DNA of 64,000 nt from Nemania diffusa. Taxonomy: Eukaryota > Ascomycota > Sordariomycetes > Xylariales > Xylariaceae. Location: assembly GCA_038501195.1 (NCBI GenBank), contig JBBPUQ010000007.1, positions 3,015,501-3,079,500 of the forward strand, read 5' to 3'. The stretch's first letter is position 1. The number at the start of each line of letters is the position of its first letter. Positions 14,312-28,110 of this stretch are shown here, in pieces. Position numbers and translations under genes: made by a program. A model generated the notes under the pieces. The model did no database searches, was not told the DNA's origin, and saw only the letters and a program-made list of their open reading frames with translations.

Positions 14312-16005
14312 ATTTATAAATTATTTATATTTATAAAATATAAAAACTATTTTTAAATATTTTTTATAAAAAAACTAAACTATAATTAATTGTTATAATA
14401 ATACTAATATTTAAAAAGCATATTGTTTTTAAACAACAAACTAAAAAACAAGTTAATTTAATTTTTAATAAATTGCAACTATTTGTAATTACAAATAATA
14501 AGCAGCTTTTTTTAATTTTTTATATAAAAACTAATACTTAAATATATTTTAAAAAACTTAGTTAAAATATTTTAGTTATTATAAAAACTAAAAATAACAA
14601 TAAATTAATTATTTTAGTTTTTTTAATAAAAAGTTTTTAAAACTAAATATAAAACTTTTTTTTTATATATAAATATTATGTTTTAAATTAAAAAAACTTT
14701 TTTTAAAAAACTAACTATTTGTTAAAAAAATATACTGTTAAACTATATAAGTTTAATAAAATCGCTTTTTTTTTTATTTTTATTATTTTATTAAAAAAAA
14801 AAACTTAATTTAAATTTAATAAACTAGTTAATAAAAATACTTTTGTTAACTTAATTAAATATTTTAATATTTTATTTTAAAAAATAAAAATTAAATTTTT
14901 AATAATAATAATATATTAATAATAAATTAAAAACTTATATAATTTAATTATATTATTTATTTAATATATAAAAATTTTTATTAATTAAGTTAAAAAGTTT
15001 AGTAAAATTGTAGTTAATAAAAAAAAATAACTAAATTGTTTAATAAAAAATAATAAAAAAAAACTTATTTTTAACTTTTATTTTAAATAAATTATTAACT
15101 ATTTATTATAAAAATTAAAAGCAGTTATTATTAAATATAATTATATTTAAAAATTATTAAATAAAACTAACTAATATATTATTAATTTATTTTTTTATAA
15201 AAGTAATATTTTAAAATTTATTTAAACAAATAAAAAATTTTATAAATTAACTAAAATATTTATATTTGTTTTTTATAATAATAAAAATAAAAATAATATT
15301 AAGTTCGAAATATAGTTATATATTATAAAAAGTTAATTAATTATTAATAAAAATTAATTTGTTAATAATACTATAAAAATAACTAATATTAAAGTTTATA
15401 TTAGTAATAAAATTGTTAAATATTTACTTTTATATTTAATTAAAAGTTATTTTAATTAATTAATTACTGTTAAAGCATTTTTTAATTATTTAAAAAAAAG
15501 TTACAAAAATATAAATATTAACAAAAAGTTCAAATTAAAATAAAAATTTTTTAATTTTAATAATTATATTTTAGCTACTTTTTTTAATTTTAAAACTAAC
15601 TTTATTTAATTAGCTAAAAAAACTAAATTAAAAAAAAAAAAATAAAAAAAATATTTTAAAAATAAATTATTTAATAAATTACTAAATATTTTTTTTGTTT
15701 ATTTAAATAATAATATTTTTTTTAATTAATATATTAAACTTTATATTTAATTAATTTATTAAATATATATAAATAATAAAAAATATAATATTAAATATAA
15801 AATTAATTAGTTAATTTTTTTTAATAATATAAATAAGTTTAATTAATATATTATTTATAATAATATTAATAACTTTTTAAAAAATATTACAAATAATAAA
15901 AATAATAATATTAAAACTAGCAATAATAATATTAAAACTTTAATAATTTAAAGCTATAATATTTTAAATAATTTTAAATTGTTAAAGCTAATAAAAAAAA
16001 GCAAA

Positions 16006-16047
16006 TGTTTTAACTGTTAACAAAAAAAATATGTTTTAAAAAATTAT
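16006..16047 (+). pseudogene. Fossil CCHC zinc knuckle of gag (inner element)
   Basis: Translation gives C-F-N-C, four residues, Y, four residues, Y. The spacing is exactly that of a retroviral-type knuckle (CX2CX4HX4C). The expected His and last Cys are both Tyr, as C-to-T (CAY to TAY) and G-to-A (TGY to TAY) transitions would give. It lies 1.9 kb into the element, in the same frame as the downstream RT, which is where the end of gag should be. Confidence 0.7.
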
Positions 16048-17403
16048 TTATTAAATAGTATTAAAAAAAAAACATATTTATAAAATATTGTAATTATATT
16101 TATTAGTTTTTGTAATAAAGCAAAAACTTTAAAAAATATTACAAAAAAGATTAAAAAAAATAAAACATTAAAAAAATAATTTTAAACAAACTAAACTTCT
16201 GCTTAAAAAAAATATTACAAAAAAATTATATAAATAATAAATTAAACTTAATAAATAAATATTTAAAAAAACAACTTTTATTATATATATATACTATAAA
16301 TAGTAATAAACTTTTATTAATTATTAAAAACTTTTTTAAAAATATAAAAGCAAATATATATATAAATATAAATATATTATTTGTAAAAAAAATTGTAAAA
16401 ATATTGAATTTTTTTATAATTATTTAATTTTACTTTTGATTAATTTTTAAATATAACAGTAAAAAAAAACAAAATATTAAAACTGTTTTATTAATATTTT
16501 TACAAATATAAAAAAAAAGTTCAAAAATATATTTTTAGCAATAATATTTTTTTAAATATATAAAATAATTATTAAAAAACTTTAGTTTTAAAAATATAAT
16601 ATATTTTTTAATTGCTAAAAATATAAACTAATATTTTTATTTAGTTATTTTTTTAATTAATATTTTAATTAAAACTTAAATATAAATTAAACAAAAATAT
16701 AGTTTATAAGCTTTAAATATTAAATAAATATTAACTATTAAAATATAAAACTTTTTAAAAAAAAAAAATAATAATTATATTAATAAAAAAACACTAAAAA
16801 AAATTAAATAATATTTTAAATTTTAATTATTAAACAATTTAATTTTATTAAAAAAAATATAACTAAAATATAATATAATTTAAATAATAGTTTGATTTTT
16901 TTTATAAAGTTAAAAAAAAAAAAAACTTAAAAAAAAACAAAGAAATTATTTTATATTAAAAAATTAATAGTTTAAGTTTTTATAAAATATAACAAAATAA
17001 ACTAAAATAATATAAAATTAAATTTTTAATAAAAATAGCTAATATTACTGCTGCTGTTTTTAATATAATAGTTTTATATAATAACTTTATATAAAAAGTA
17101 TAAATTATAACTATTTATAAAATCAATAAGTTTATTAATAACAAAAAAAAAGCTTTTTTTAATAAAAAAAAAAAAAAGCTTTATAAAAAAGCTTTATAAA
17201 TAATTTCTAAAAAATACTACAATTTATTATATATATTTAATAAAGTAAATTTTAATATTTTTTTGTTTTATTAGTTTAAAGTAAATTATAAAATAAAATT
17301 TATTAAAAATAAAACTTTTAATAATTTTTAATATAGCTTTTTATATAAAATATTATTAAATAAATTAAAAATAATTTATAAATATTTAATTAATAATTTA
17401 TAT

Positions 17404-18069
17404 AAAAAATTTATTAAATTTAGTAATATATTTTATGTTTTTTTTATATTATTTATAAAAGAATTAAAAAAAAGACTTAAATTTTATATAAATTATTAAA
17501 AACTTAACAAATTAATAAAAAAAAATAAATACTTTTTGTTTTTAATTAAAAAAACATTGTTATAATTTTTTAAAGCTAATATATTTATTAAACTAAATAT
17601 AAAATAAACATTTAATTAAATATATATAAAGTTTAAATAAAAAAATTTAATAATTTTTTATATTTGTTATAAATTTTTTAAATATAAAATATTTTTATTT
17701 AATTTTATTAATAGTTTTACTATATTTTAAAAATATATTAATAATATATTATTTAATTATTTAAATAATTTTTACAATATATATATAAGTAATATATTTA
17801 TTTATTTAATTAATTTAAAAAATTATTAAAAATATATATAAATAATATTATAACAATTATATATTATTAAATTTTAAATAAATTTAAAAAAGTTTAAATT
17901 TTATATTATAAAAACTAAATTTTTAAAATATATTATTAATATAAATAATATTTAAATTAATTTAATTAAAATAAAAGTAATAAAAAATTAAAAAACTTTT
18001 ATAACTATAAAAAATGTACAATTTTTTTTAAAATTTTATAATTTTTATAAAAAGTTTATAAAAAATTAT
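17404..18069 (+). pseudogene. RIP-mutated Ty3/gypsy reverse transcriptase (inner element)
   Basis: One frame over 666 nt with no indel and about a dozen TAA stops. Motifs in order: KKFIKFSN; LFIKE; YINY-stop-KLNKLIKKN; YFLFLIKKTL; KANIFIKLN; a KYINNILFNYL segment; YISNIFIY at the catalytic YxDD position; a KKFKF segment (KCEF); FLKYII (FLGYII); and VQFFLKFYNFYKKFIKNY at 18,016-18,069 (VQSFLGFxNFYRRFIxxY). Gly-to-Lys (GGG to AAA), Arg-to-Lys, Pro-to-Phe and Trp-to-stop changes match C:G-to-T:A mutation. The first catalytic Asp reads Ser (AGT), which a single transition does not explain. Confidence 0.9.
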
Positions 18070-20479
18070 AATTAAATTACTAGTTTTATAATATAATTAA
18101 TAAAAAAAAAATAGCTTTTTTATAAATTAATAAATATAACTAAATATTTTTATAATTAAAAAAAGCTTTTATATTTTATTTAATATTATAATATTATAAA
18201 TATAGCTTATTTATTAAAATTAAAATTAATATTTTTAATAATATAACTATAAATATTTTATTTTAAAAATATAAAAATAACTAATATTTTGTTATATATT
18301 ATTTTAAAACTTTATATAATATTAAATTAAATTATAAAATTTTTAATAAAAAAATATTTATAATATTTCTAGTTTTTAAAAAATAACAACTCGAATTAAT
18401 TAATAGCTATATTAAGCTTTTTTTAATAATAACAAATTATTAAATTTTAAAATATTTTAATTAAAAATAGCATTTAAATTTATAATAAATAAAATAAATA
18501 AAACTATTTATAAAATATAATTTTTATATTATTTACTGTTTTAAAAAAAAAAATATATTAATTAATGTTTTAATAAAAAAATATAAAAACTTTATTATAT
18601 AAAAAAAAAAAAAAAAAAAATAAAAACATTTAATAATTTTTTAACAATTAAATAATATAGTTTATAATATATTTATATAAATAATATTTTAAATTAAGTT
18701 ATTTATTATAAAACTATAAAAAAATATAAAAGCTTTATTAAACTTTTAGTTGTTTATAAAAATATTTAAAAAAAACAAAAAAAACTTTAATATAAAAATT
18801 TACTGCAAAAAAACTTCTGCTAATAAAAATAATTTATAATAGTTAATTAATAGTTTAATTATTTATAATAAAAAATTTATAATTTTTGATTTTTTGTATT
18901 TATATATTTAATTTATTTAAAAAATATATAATAAAATATTTACTATATATTTAAAAAAAAAAAAATATACAAACTTTTTACAAAATATTATTAATAGTTT
19001 AAACTTAAAAAAAATTACAATATATATATTTTTAATTATATAAAATATTGTTTTATAAAAATTTTATATAATAAAATGTTTAATAAGCTTATTTTTTTTT
19101 TTATTTTAAATTATATTTAAAAATATTTAGTTATAAACTTTAAACAAATATTTAAAAATAAATATAGTTATAACAATATATTAATTATAATAAATTAATT
19201 AAAAAAAAAAATATAAACTATATTATATATTATATAAATAATTATAAAAAATGCTATATAAATATATTATAAAAATTTTTTTAAAGTTTTTAAAGTATTA
19301 ATTATATTAACTTTTAATAAAAAATTATAATTTATATTTATTTTTATAAATAAATTATATAAAATTATAAATAAATATTTAAATTAATAATTTTAATTTT
19401 ATATTAATTATTATTAAAACAATTAATTTAAATAAATTTTTATAATAAATTATATATAAATATTATTGTTTTATAAATTTATAAAACTATTTTTTTATAA
19501 AGTTAAAATAAATTTTTTAATATTATTTTATTTTAACTAAAAAAATTATATAATTTAAAAAAAACTAAAAAATTTACTAATAATTAAAAAAATGTTATAA
19601 TTTAATATTTAAAATAAAATATAAAAAATTATACAATTTGTAGATTTTGTAAAAAAAAAACTAAAATATATATAATATTATATAATTATATAAACTAACA
19701 AAAAATGTTAAAACTTCAATTTTAATATAAGCAACTATATATTTATATTAAAAAAACAATAGTTTTAAATAATTAATAAAGTTTTAAATAAATTTAATTA
19801 TTTAATAATATAACAAATATATAAAATTTAAAAAAAAAATAGCAATATATTTATATTGCAAATTTTTTTTTTATAAAAAACAACTAATTAATATTATATT
19901 AATTAATTATAAAAATATTTTAACAATTTGTTAATAAATTAAAAAAGCGATAATTTTAAAAATACAATATTTAAATTTAAAAATAAAAAAAAATTTAAAA
20001 TAAAAAAAGTATATATAATATAACTATATTATTAAAAGTTATAATATTAAATTAATTAAAAAAGCTAAAACTTTAACAATAAATAATATTATATTAAAAA
20101 CTTTTAAAATAGCTTTATATTGTTAAAAAAACTTTATAATAATAATTTAAATATAACTAAACTTTTATTAAAATTAAATAATTAGTTATAAATAATATAA
20201 AACAATTTTATTAAAAAGCTTTATAAAAATAATAATTTGCTAATTTTATAAAAAAAAGAAAAAAGCATGTAAAAAATATATTTAAAATATAATACTAAAA
20301 AAAAACAATAATATTAATATATAAAAAAACTATATTATAACTTAAAAAAAAAAAAGCTTAGTAATTAATAATATAGTAAATATTTAAAGCGATTTTTTTT
20401 TGTTAAAAAGTAATTAATTAAAACTTATATATTTGATTTTTATAATTTATAAATAAGCTATTTTTTTAAAAAAAAAAAT

Positions 20480-20716
20480 AGTTACAGTTAATTAATATTA
20501 ATTTAATTATTTAAATAAATTAAATAGTTTTACTATTTAATTAAATTAAATAATTTTATTTATTATTGCTTTAAACTATTTTATATATATATATATAAAT
20601 AATTTTTTTGCAGAAAAATTTTTAACTTTTTTTTTTTTTTTTTTATTTGTAGATTTTTTATATAATATAGCTTTATTTGTTTAAAGCTCTGCTTTTTTCG
20701 TAAGTTTTATACAACA
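20480..20716 (+). repeat. 3' LTR of inner element
   Basis: Partner of 14,076-14,311. It is slightly less degraded at the right end, where it retains gcttttttcg and ends in tatacaaca. It is preceded by an A tract (polypurine tract) and followed by GTTTT. Confidence 0.9.
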
Positions 20717-23432
20717 GTTTTTATATTAATTTATATTATTTTTTTAAATTAATAAAAACTTTAGTTATTATAATGCTATTTTTTAATAATATTTATTAAC
20801 TTAGTAATTTTAATAAAAAGCTCAAACTATACTTTTTTTATTAGTAGCAGTATAGTTTTGTTAAAGTTTTATTATATTTTTTTTAAATTATTTTTAACTA
20901 AATTTTTATATAAAATTATTATATTAGTTTATTAATAACAAATATTAATTACTTGTACTATTTTTTGCTATTTTTTTTTTTTTTTCTGTTTTTTTATTAA
21001 AAAAAATATTACGTTTATTTATATTTATTTAATATAATAAATATATTAACTATATATTAGCTTTATTTATAAAAATATTTTTGTTTAAAGTTTTATTTAA
21101 AAAGTCAAAAAAAAATATCAGTCGATATTGTTTATAATCAAATAAAATATTATGTTTTACAAACTACAGCTTTTTTAAAATTATATTATATTATATTTTT
21201 AATATAAAAACAAAAATTTATTAAAATATTCTGTTTTATATATATATTATTACTTAAAATATTTTATATATTAATTAGTTGCTTTTGTTATTATAACTAG
21301 TTATTTTTTATAGTTAGAATTAAATAATAACTAATAGTTGTAATTGCTAAATTAATTTTTTAGCAAATTAAATATTTATATATATATATATATTAGCTTT
21401 TATATTTTTAAAAAGATTTTTATTAATTAATAATAATTTATTATTGCTTAAAATATAAATATATAAAAAAGGTTTTTTTTTTTAAATATTTATTAATTAA
21501 ATTTTATTTTATTTTTTTTTTATTTTAAAACATTTTTTTTAAACAGAAGTTAATTTTTTTTAAAGTTAGTTTTTTATTTTTTAGCTAGTATTATTAGACT
21601 ATTTTAAAGCAAGTATATTTATAGTTATTTTAAAAAGTTTAAAATATATTTTTACAATTTATATAGCTCAAGCTTTTTTTTAAATAAAGTTATTTTTAAA
21701 AAAACAATTTTTAGTAATATATTTTTTTTATTAACAATTAAAACATAATTTTTTAAAAACGAGTTTATATATTTTTTTTTATATAAGCTTTAAAAGTACT
21801 TATATTTAAAATAAAACTAAAAAACTTTCAGTTTTTTTATTATAGTTAGTTTTATAATTATTACTGTTGTTATTACTAATATTAAACATATTAATAAACT
21901 TTTAAATATTTTTAACTTTATAAGCTATATTTTGTTTTTAATTATTAATAAATAAGTAATAAATAATTTAAATATAATAACTAGCGAATTATTTAAAAAT
22001 AAAGTTTTTTTTTAGATATTTTGTTAATATTTTATTTTAAAGTTGTAGCAATAACTTATTTTTGAATTTTTTTTTTTATATGTTTTTAAACAAGCAGTTT
22101 TTGCTTATAAAATAAACGAATTTATTTTTAAAAGTAAAAAATTTATTAATTATATATTTACTTTTTATAGTAAATTTGCAGTATTTACTTTTAAACTTTT
22201 TTAATATATTAATATTATAATAATTATTTTATAAATATAAAAAAAGTTTGTTTAAAATTTAAATAGTTTTTAAATAATTAAAACTTAAATATAGTTATAA
22301 ATATTTAACTATAATTTTTTTAAGCTAAAATTTAATATTAGTTATTTTAACAATATTTGTAATAAACTAATTTTTGTTTATAGTAAGTTAATTTTTTATA
22401 TTGCAATATTATATTTTAAATTTAACTTCATTTTTATTTTTATTGTTATAAAAAACAAATATTTAAACTTTTAAAAATTTGCAAATACTTTTTTCTGTTA
22501 AAATAAAACTTAAAGTATTATAGCAGTTTACTATTATTATAACTACAAAATATTTATTAATTTTAATAGTATAAACTTAATATCGATTATATTTTTTAGT
22601 TATATTTGTTAATTCTGTTAAAAAACAATTAATTGTTATATAGTATTATATTATACTTGATTTTTTAAACTATTTGTTACTTTAGTTAAATAACTTTTTC
22701 AATTTAGTATTAATTATAAAAATGCTTTATTCGATAGTATTTTTTAGTTTGATTTTAGTTTTATATAAAAGTTTATATAAATTATATATTTGTTTATATA
22801 GCATAAATAAAAACAGTATATAAAACTTAAATTTTATATAAAATATATTGAAATTAGTTAATAGCTAGTTAAACTTTTTGTAGTTTATTAATTTATTAAA
22901 TTTAAAAAAAGCTTTTTTGTATAATTAAATAAAAAAAATATAAAAAAAAGTAGAATTATTGCTTTTAAAATATAAAGCAATAAAGTTTTTAATAAGCTAG
23001 CTTGTAGTTTTATTAACGTTTTCAAATATATTATAGTAACATTTATTATTAAATATATTTCTGTTAATTTAATTTTAAAACTTAACAGTAAGCTAGCAAA
23101 AGTTTTTTAGTTTATTATTTAATATTTAAGTTTATTTTTTAAATAATATAATTTAAAAAATTAATAAAACTTTTTAATATATTTTAAAATAAAGTACTTT
23201 GTTTATATATAAATAGTTTATATGTTTAATAATATAGCAGATTTTTTTATAAGCTGCTTTTTTTAATCGAGTATATTTTTTTTAAAATCGAGTTATAACA
23301 AATATCAGTTTAGTTCGTTTAAAATAAAAATCAGTACAAAAGTAGATTTTATTTTATTAGTTTTAAAGTATAAAAAATATAAATTAAAAAAGCAGTTTTT
23401 AATGTTTTTATAAAAATAAATAATATTTAAAT

Positions 23433-23710
23433 TGTTATACTTTAGCAATTTTAAAAACAAAACTTTTTAAAAAAAACTATATTAGTATAAAAATCTAAAT
23501 ATAAAAAAAAAAAAAAAAAAAGTAATCTAAGTTATAAATAAAAAAATTGAAATAAATAAGTTTAATAAGTTTTTAAATAAATCTTTAAAACAGTATATAG
23601 TAGCAATATTTATTAGCTAAAAAGATCCTATAAAATAATAAATAAAATTACAGTAATATATAGCTAAAAATGCTTGCACAGCTATACCTTCAGCTATTAT
23701 CCTGTAACTA
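23433..23710 (-). repeat. LTR of outer element (5' LTR in element sense)
   Basis: Partner of 10,259-10,535. It is the better-preserved copy: towards its right end it keeps gcttgcacagctatacc and cagctattatcctgtaacta, where the left copy is nearly all A and T. That is useful for reconstructing the LTR family. Confidence 0.85.
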
Positions 23711-26700
23711 TATATATAATATATATAAAAAATATTTTTTATATTAATATTTTATATTTATATATTAATAAATTCTATATATTTATATATTTTTTATATT
23801 TAAATATATAGATTTATTATATATAATATTTATAAACTTTTTTATTAAAATTTCGAAAATTTAATTATTTAATAATTAAAAGTTATTTTATATTTAAATA
23901 ATATTTTAATTATTAGCGATTTTAATTTTATATATTAAAACTAAATATTTAAAATTAATAATAATTATAAATTTTTATTAAAAAATAAAATTGCTAATTA
24001 TGCTATAAAATATAAACTAATATAATATATTGTTAGTTTTTAAATATATAAATTAAATAATATTTTAAATTTATTTATAAATAATATTGTAAATATAGCG
24101 TTTTAAATAAATTATAATTTATATATAAGTTTTAATTATTATATTATTAAAACTATAATGTTTTTATTTAATAAACCTTTTTAAAACTTTAGCAGAAAAA
24201 TTTTATTTTAATCTATATATATTTAAAATAAAGCTATAAAAAAATAAACTATTAAAATAAAGATTTTTTTTTAATTAAAATTTATTAAAGCAATAAATAT
24301 TTTATATAATTTTATTTAAACAACTTTAAAAATAGTTTATAATATAGCTTTTATTTTTATTAAATATAAATATTAAAATATACTTTAATAAAATAAAAAT
24401 ATTTTTATATATAAAAATTAATTAGTTTATAATAATATTATAAAATTAAATATTAAAAAATAATAAAAAAAACTAAAACAATAAATTTACTATATAAAAT
24501 AAAACTATTAAATAATAGTTATTAAAAAAGCTAACAATATAATTAAACTTTTTTTGATTATAAAATAAAAAAAACTTTTAAATAGATTTTTTTTTTTTTT
24601 TTTTAAATATAATAAAAAAGTTTATATAGATCTTAAAAACAAGTTTAATATTTTAATACAAATTATTTTTTTTATAAAAGCAGCTAGAAATAATTTATTT
24701 AACTTTTTTAACAAAAAGCTTTGCTAACTAAAATATTAACAAAAAATCGCTATTACTTTTTTTATTATTAAATATATTAATATTTTTTTATTTAAGTAAT
24801 AAAAATATATTATTTATTTTTATATAAAATATATAATTTAATTTATTGTTATTTTATATATTTAAAGTTTATTTTAAAGTTTATTAAAAATTTTATTTTT
24901 AAACTATATTTTAATAAAAGTTTTTTTTTTATATTTTTAATAATTTAATTAAAGTTTGATTATAATTGCTATTTTTAGTTGTTTTAAAATATATTTTTTA
25001 AAGCTTAATTATTTATTAAACTTTTGTTACTTTTTTTTTGTTGTTTTAATTATATTAATATTTATATAATAAATAGTTTTAAAGATTTATTATTTTATAA
25101 AAAAACTTAATTTAAATATAAAAGTTATAAATAAATTTAAATTTAACTATTATATTTAAAAATTTAATATATATATTAGTTTAATTAAACTATATAGTTT
25201 ACTTTTTAAAAATAAATTGAAAAAACAACTAAGTTTTAAATATTAAATATATATGTTTATATTTATATAGTTTAAAAAACTTGTAAAAATTAAATAAGTT
25301 ATATATTTAATAAAATATATTAAATTAAATTAAATATATTTTATATATTATAAAAATAATATATTGTTATATTTTATTAGTTTTAAATATTATAAATATT
25401 TTTTAATAAATATATTATTTATATTAAATATAATAAATTGTAAATATTATAATAGTTTTATATTATTTTTTTTTAAAAGTATAAAATATATATATTTTTT
25501 ATATATATATATTTACTTTAGTTATATTAATTTGTTTTAAAAATTATATATAATAAATTAATATAAAATAATTTATAGTATAAATATAATTTATTTATAT
25601 ATTTAAATAATTTATATTTTAAAAAACTATTAAATTTTATTTTTTTATATAGCTAGTTTTTAAACTATATAATTGCTTTTACTAATAATATAATATAATT
25701 AAAATATTTATAATTTTAAATGTTTTATAAGTTTTAAATAATAATTATAATATATAAAAAGCTTATTAATTATTTTAATAATTTAACTAGTAAATAGTTT
25801 TTAAATGTTAATATTTTAGCGATTATTTTTAAATTTAAAGCTATTTAATTTTTTAGCTATAAAATATAAATTTTTAAATATATAGTTTATATGTTTTAAA
25901 AGTTTATTAATATTTATATATATTGATTAAATATATTTTTTGCTTTTTATATTAGCTATTTTAAGCTTTACTATTGCTATAAATATTTTTTTAATAGTTT
26001 AATATTATATTTTAAAATTGCTTTTTTAAATATTGTTTGTTTTTTTATAGTAATAAAAGTTGTTTTATTTATTTTATTTTTTATATATATTTGCTTTAAA
26101 TAATATTTTATTTTAGTGTTAATTTATATAAAAAAGCTAATTTATAATAAAAAGTAGCTAAAAAACTCTAATATATTAAAAAACTTTTTTTTGATTATTT
26201 TTGCTATTACTATATAATTTTAAATTATAATATTAACAATTAAATATTTAATAATAAACTTTATATTTAAAACTTTTTAATATAATAAAACTAGTATAAT
26301 TTATATAAGTGTTATTAAAAAAAGCTTTTTTATAATTTATTAAAAATTGTATGTTTTATATTTTATTTTAATAAATATAAATATTTAATTAATATAATAT
26401 TAAGTTTTAATATATTATTTAAAGTTTTTATAATAATTAAAAAATTTTTTATATATTTGTTTAGTTGTTTTTACTTTTAAATATTAATGTTTTTATTAAA
26501 GCTGCTATTTAGTAATATTAAATATTATTGCTGTTTTTTTCGATAATTGTTTATAAATCGTTGGAAATTTTGCGTTTTTTTATTTTGCTATATATAAAAA
26601 CTTATACTTTTTAATATAATATGTTTTAAAATTGTTTGTTTATTATATTTAATTATTAAAGTATAATATTTTAAAAATATAATATATAAATAAAAAACTT

Positions 26701-26904
26701 TAGCTATTAAAAGCTTTTTAAAATTTTATTTTAATTAATATAAAATAAACAAATATATAAAATATAATTATATTTTAAATAAAATTAACTGCTGCTATTT
26801 TTTTTATAAAGTATATTATAAAAAAATATTCTAATTTTTTAAAAAGTATAAAAGATTTTAATTTAATATTAAAATAAAAAAATATATATTTTTAAATTAT
26901 AAAG

Positions 26905-27125
26905 TTTAAAATATATTTAAATTTTAAACAATATATATATTCTTTTATTGTTTTTTTTATTTATACTTTTAAAATAATATAACATATTTAAATTTTAAAC
27001 ATTATATATATATTTTTTATAGCTTTTTTTATTTATATTTTATATTTTTAAAACAATATAATATATTTAAATTTTAAATATTATATATATTTTTTTATAC
27101 TTTTTTTATTTATATATTTAAAAAA
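26905..27125. repeat. Tandem repeat, about 70-bp unit, three copies
   Basis: Three consecutive units each contain atatttaaattttaaa, a TA run, a T-rich stretch and ttttttatttatat. The copies differ by scattered substitutions. It lies near the right edge of the AT block. Confidence 0.8.
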
Positions 27126-27835
27126 GCATTAGTTTTTATTATTATTATTTTTATTATTACTATTTTTATTATTATTATATTTATTACTATTTATTATTAC
27201 TATTATATAGCTATTATTACTATTATAAACAAGTTTATAAATAAGTTATTTAAAATACTTTTCAGCTTTTTAATTAGATTTATCGTCTTTTTTTTAAGTA
27301 TAAAAAGTTTGTTTAAATTTACAAATTATTTTAATATTTAAATAAATATAAATAAAATATATATAACTATATTTATAGCTTTAATTATATTTAGTTAATA
27401 TTTTAATTATTATAATAATGTTTAAAACTAGTTTTATAATATATTTAGTTTTAAAATTTATATTAATAGTTAGTTTTTTGAAGTTTTTTATATTTTTTTT
27501 TAGTAGCTTTTAGTTTTAATTGTTTTTATATAATTTTGAAACATTAGTTAAATTTTATTTTTTTTATAGTAATTATTAATTTTTATAGTTAATTAGTTAA
27601 TATTAAAACAGTTAAAAATCAAATTGCAAAATTTAATATATTAAAAAATATTAAAACAGTTAAAAATTTAATAAAATAATATTTAAAAGTAAGAAATTTT
27701 ATTTTTTATATTAGCTTTTTTAATATATAATCTATATATAGGAAATATTTTTAATATTAAAAAAAAAAAAAAATTTATAATAGTAAATAGTTATTTTTAA
27801 TTTTAAAAACAATAATAATAAAAATACTAGTTTTT

Positions 27836-28110
27836 TATCTGTTTAAAAAAAACAATATATAATAATAAAATTTAAAAATAATAAAACAAATATTCGTTTT
27901 TTATTTATTTAAAAAAAACAATATATAATAATAAAGTTTAAAAATAATAAAGCAAATATTTGTTTTTTATTTATTTAAAAGAAATAATATATAATAATAG
28001 AATTTTCTAAAAACGATAAAGTAAATATTTACTTTTTGTTTGTTTAAAAGAAATAATATGCAATAATAGAGTTTTAAAAATAATAAAGCAAATATTTGTT
28101 TTTTATTTGC
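27836..28110. repeat. Tandem repeat, about 65-bp unit, four copies
   Basis: Each unit reads approximately tttatttgtttaaaa, then acaatatataataataaa, then a segment with aataataaagcaaatatttg. Four units run head to tail up to about 150 nt before G+C content rises. The 65-codon minus-strand open frame over the last units is only a by-product of the repeat and is not a gene. Confidence 0.85.

Larger units (their letters stand above)
14076..20716 (+). mobile_element. Inner fossil Ty3/gypsy LTR retrotransposon
   Basis: This is a 6.64 kb element with LTRs of about 237 bp at both ends (offset 6,404-6,405 between matching bases). It is flanked by GTTTT at 14,071-14,075 and at 20,717-20,721, a candidate 5-bp target duplication. 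An A tract directly before the right LTR (20,468-20,478) fits a polypurine tract, so the sense strand is plus, agreeing with the A-rich plus strand. A mutated CCHC knuckle (16,006-16,047) and a reverse transcriptase (17,404-18,069) lie in the same reading frame. The gag-RT order and distances fit Ty3/gypsy. The element is inserted in the outer one about 250 bp upstream of the outer RT segment. It is RIP-degraded throughout and cannot encode anything. Confidence 0.9.
10259..23710 (-). mobile_element. Outer fossil Ty3/gypsy LTR retrotransposon, interrupted by the inner one
   Basis: Direct repeats of about 277 bp (10,259-10,535 and 23,433-23,710) bound a T-rich interval that is interrupted by the inner element at 14,076-20,716. 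Removing the inner element leaves about 6.8 kb, a normal gypsy length. Minus-strand sense is shown by three things: the T-rich plus strand, a pyrimidine tract (tttcttttt) directly right of the left LTR at 10,536-10,544 that would be the polypurine tract on the minus strand, and a minus-strand reverse transcriptase at 13,821-13,010. The RT-to-3' LTR distance of about 2.5 kb fits RNase H plus integrase, which is the gypsy order. The flanks are TA-rich, so a target duplication cannot be judged. Every coding region is dead. Confidence 0.85.

Noticed and set aside
27836..28110. CRISPR-like array
   Set aside because: The units are contiguous tandem repeats without unique spacers, and the genome is eukaryotic.
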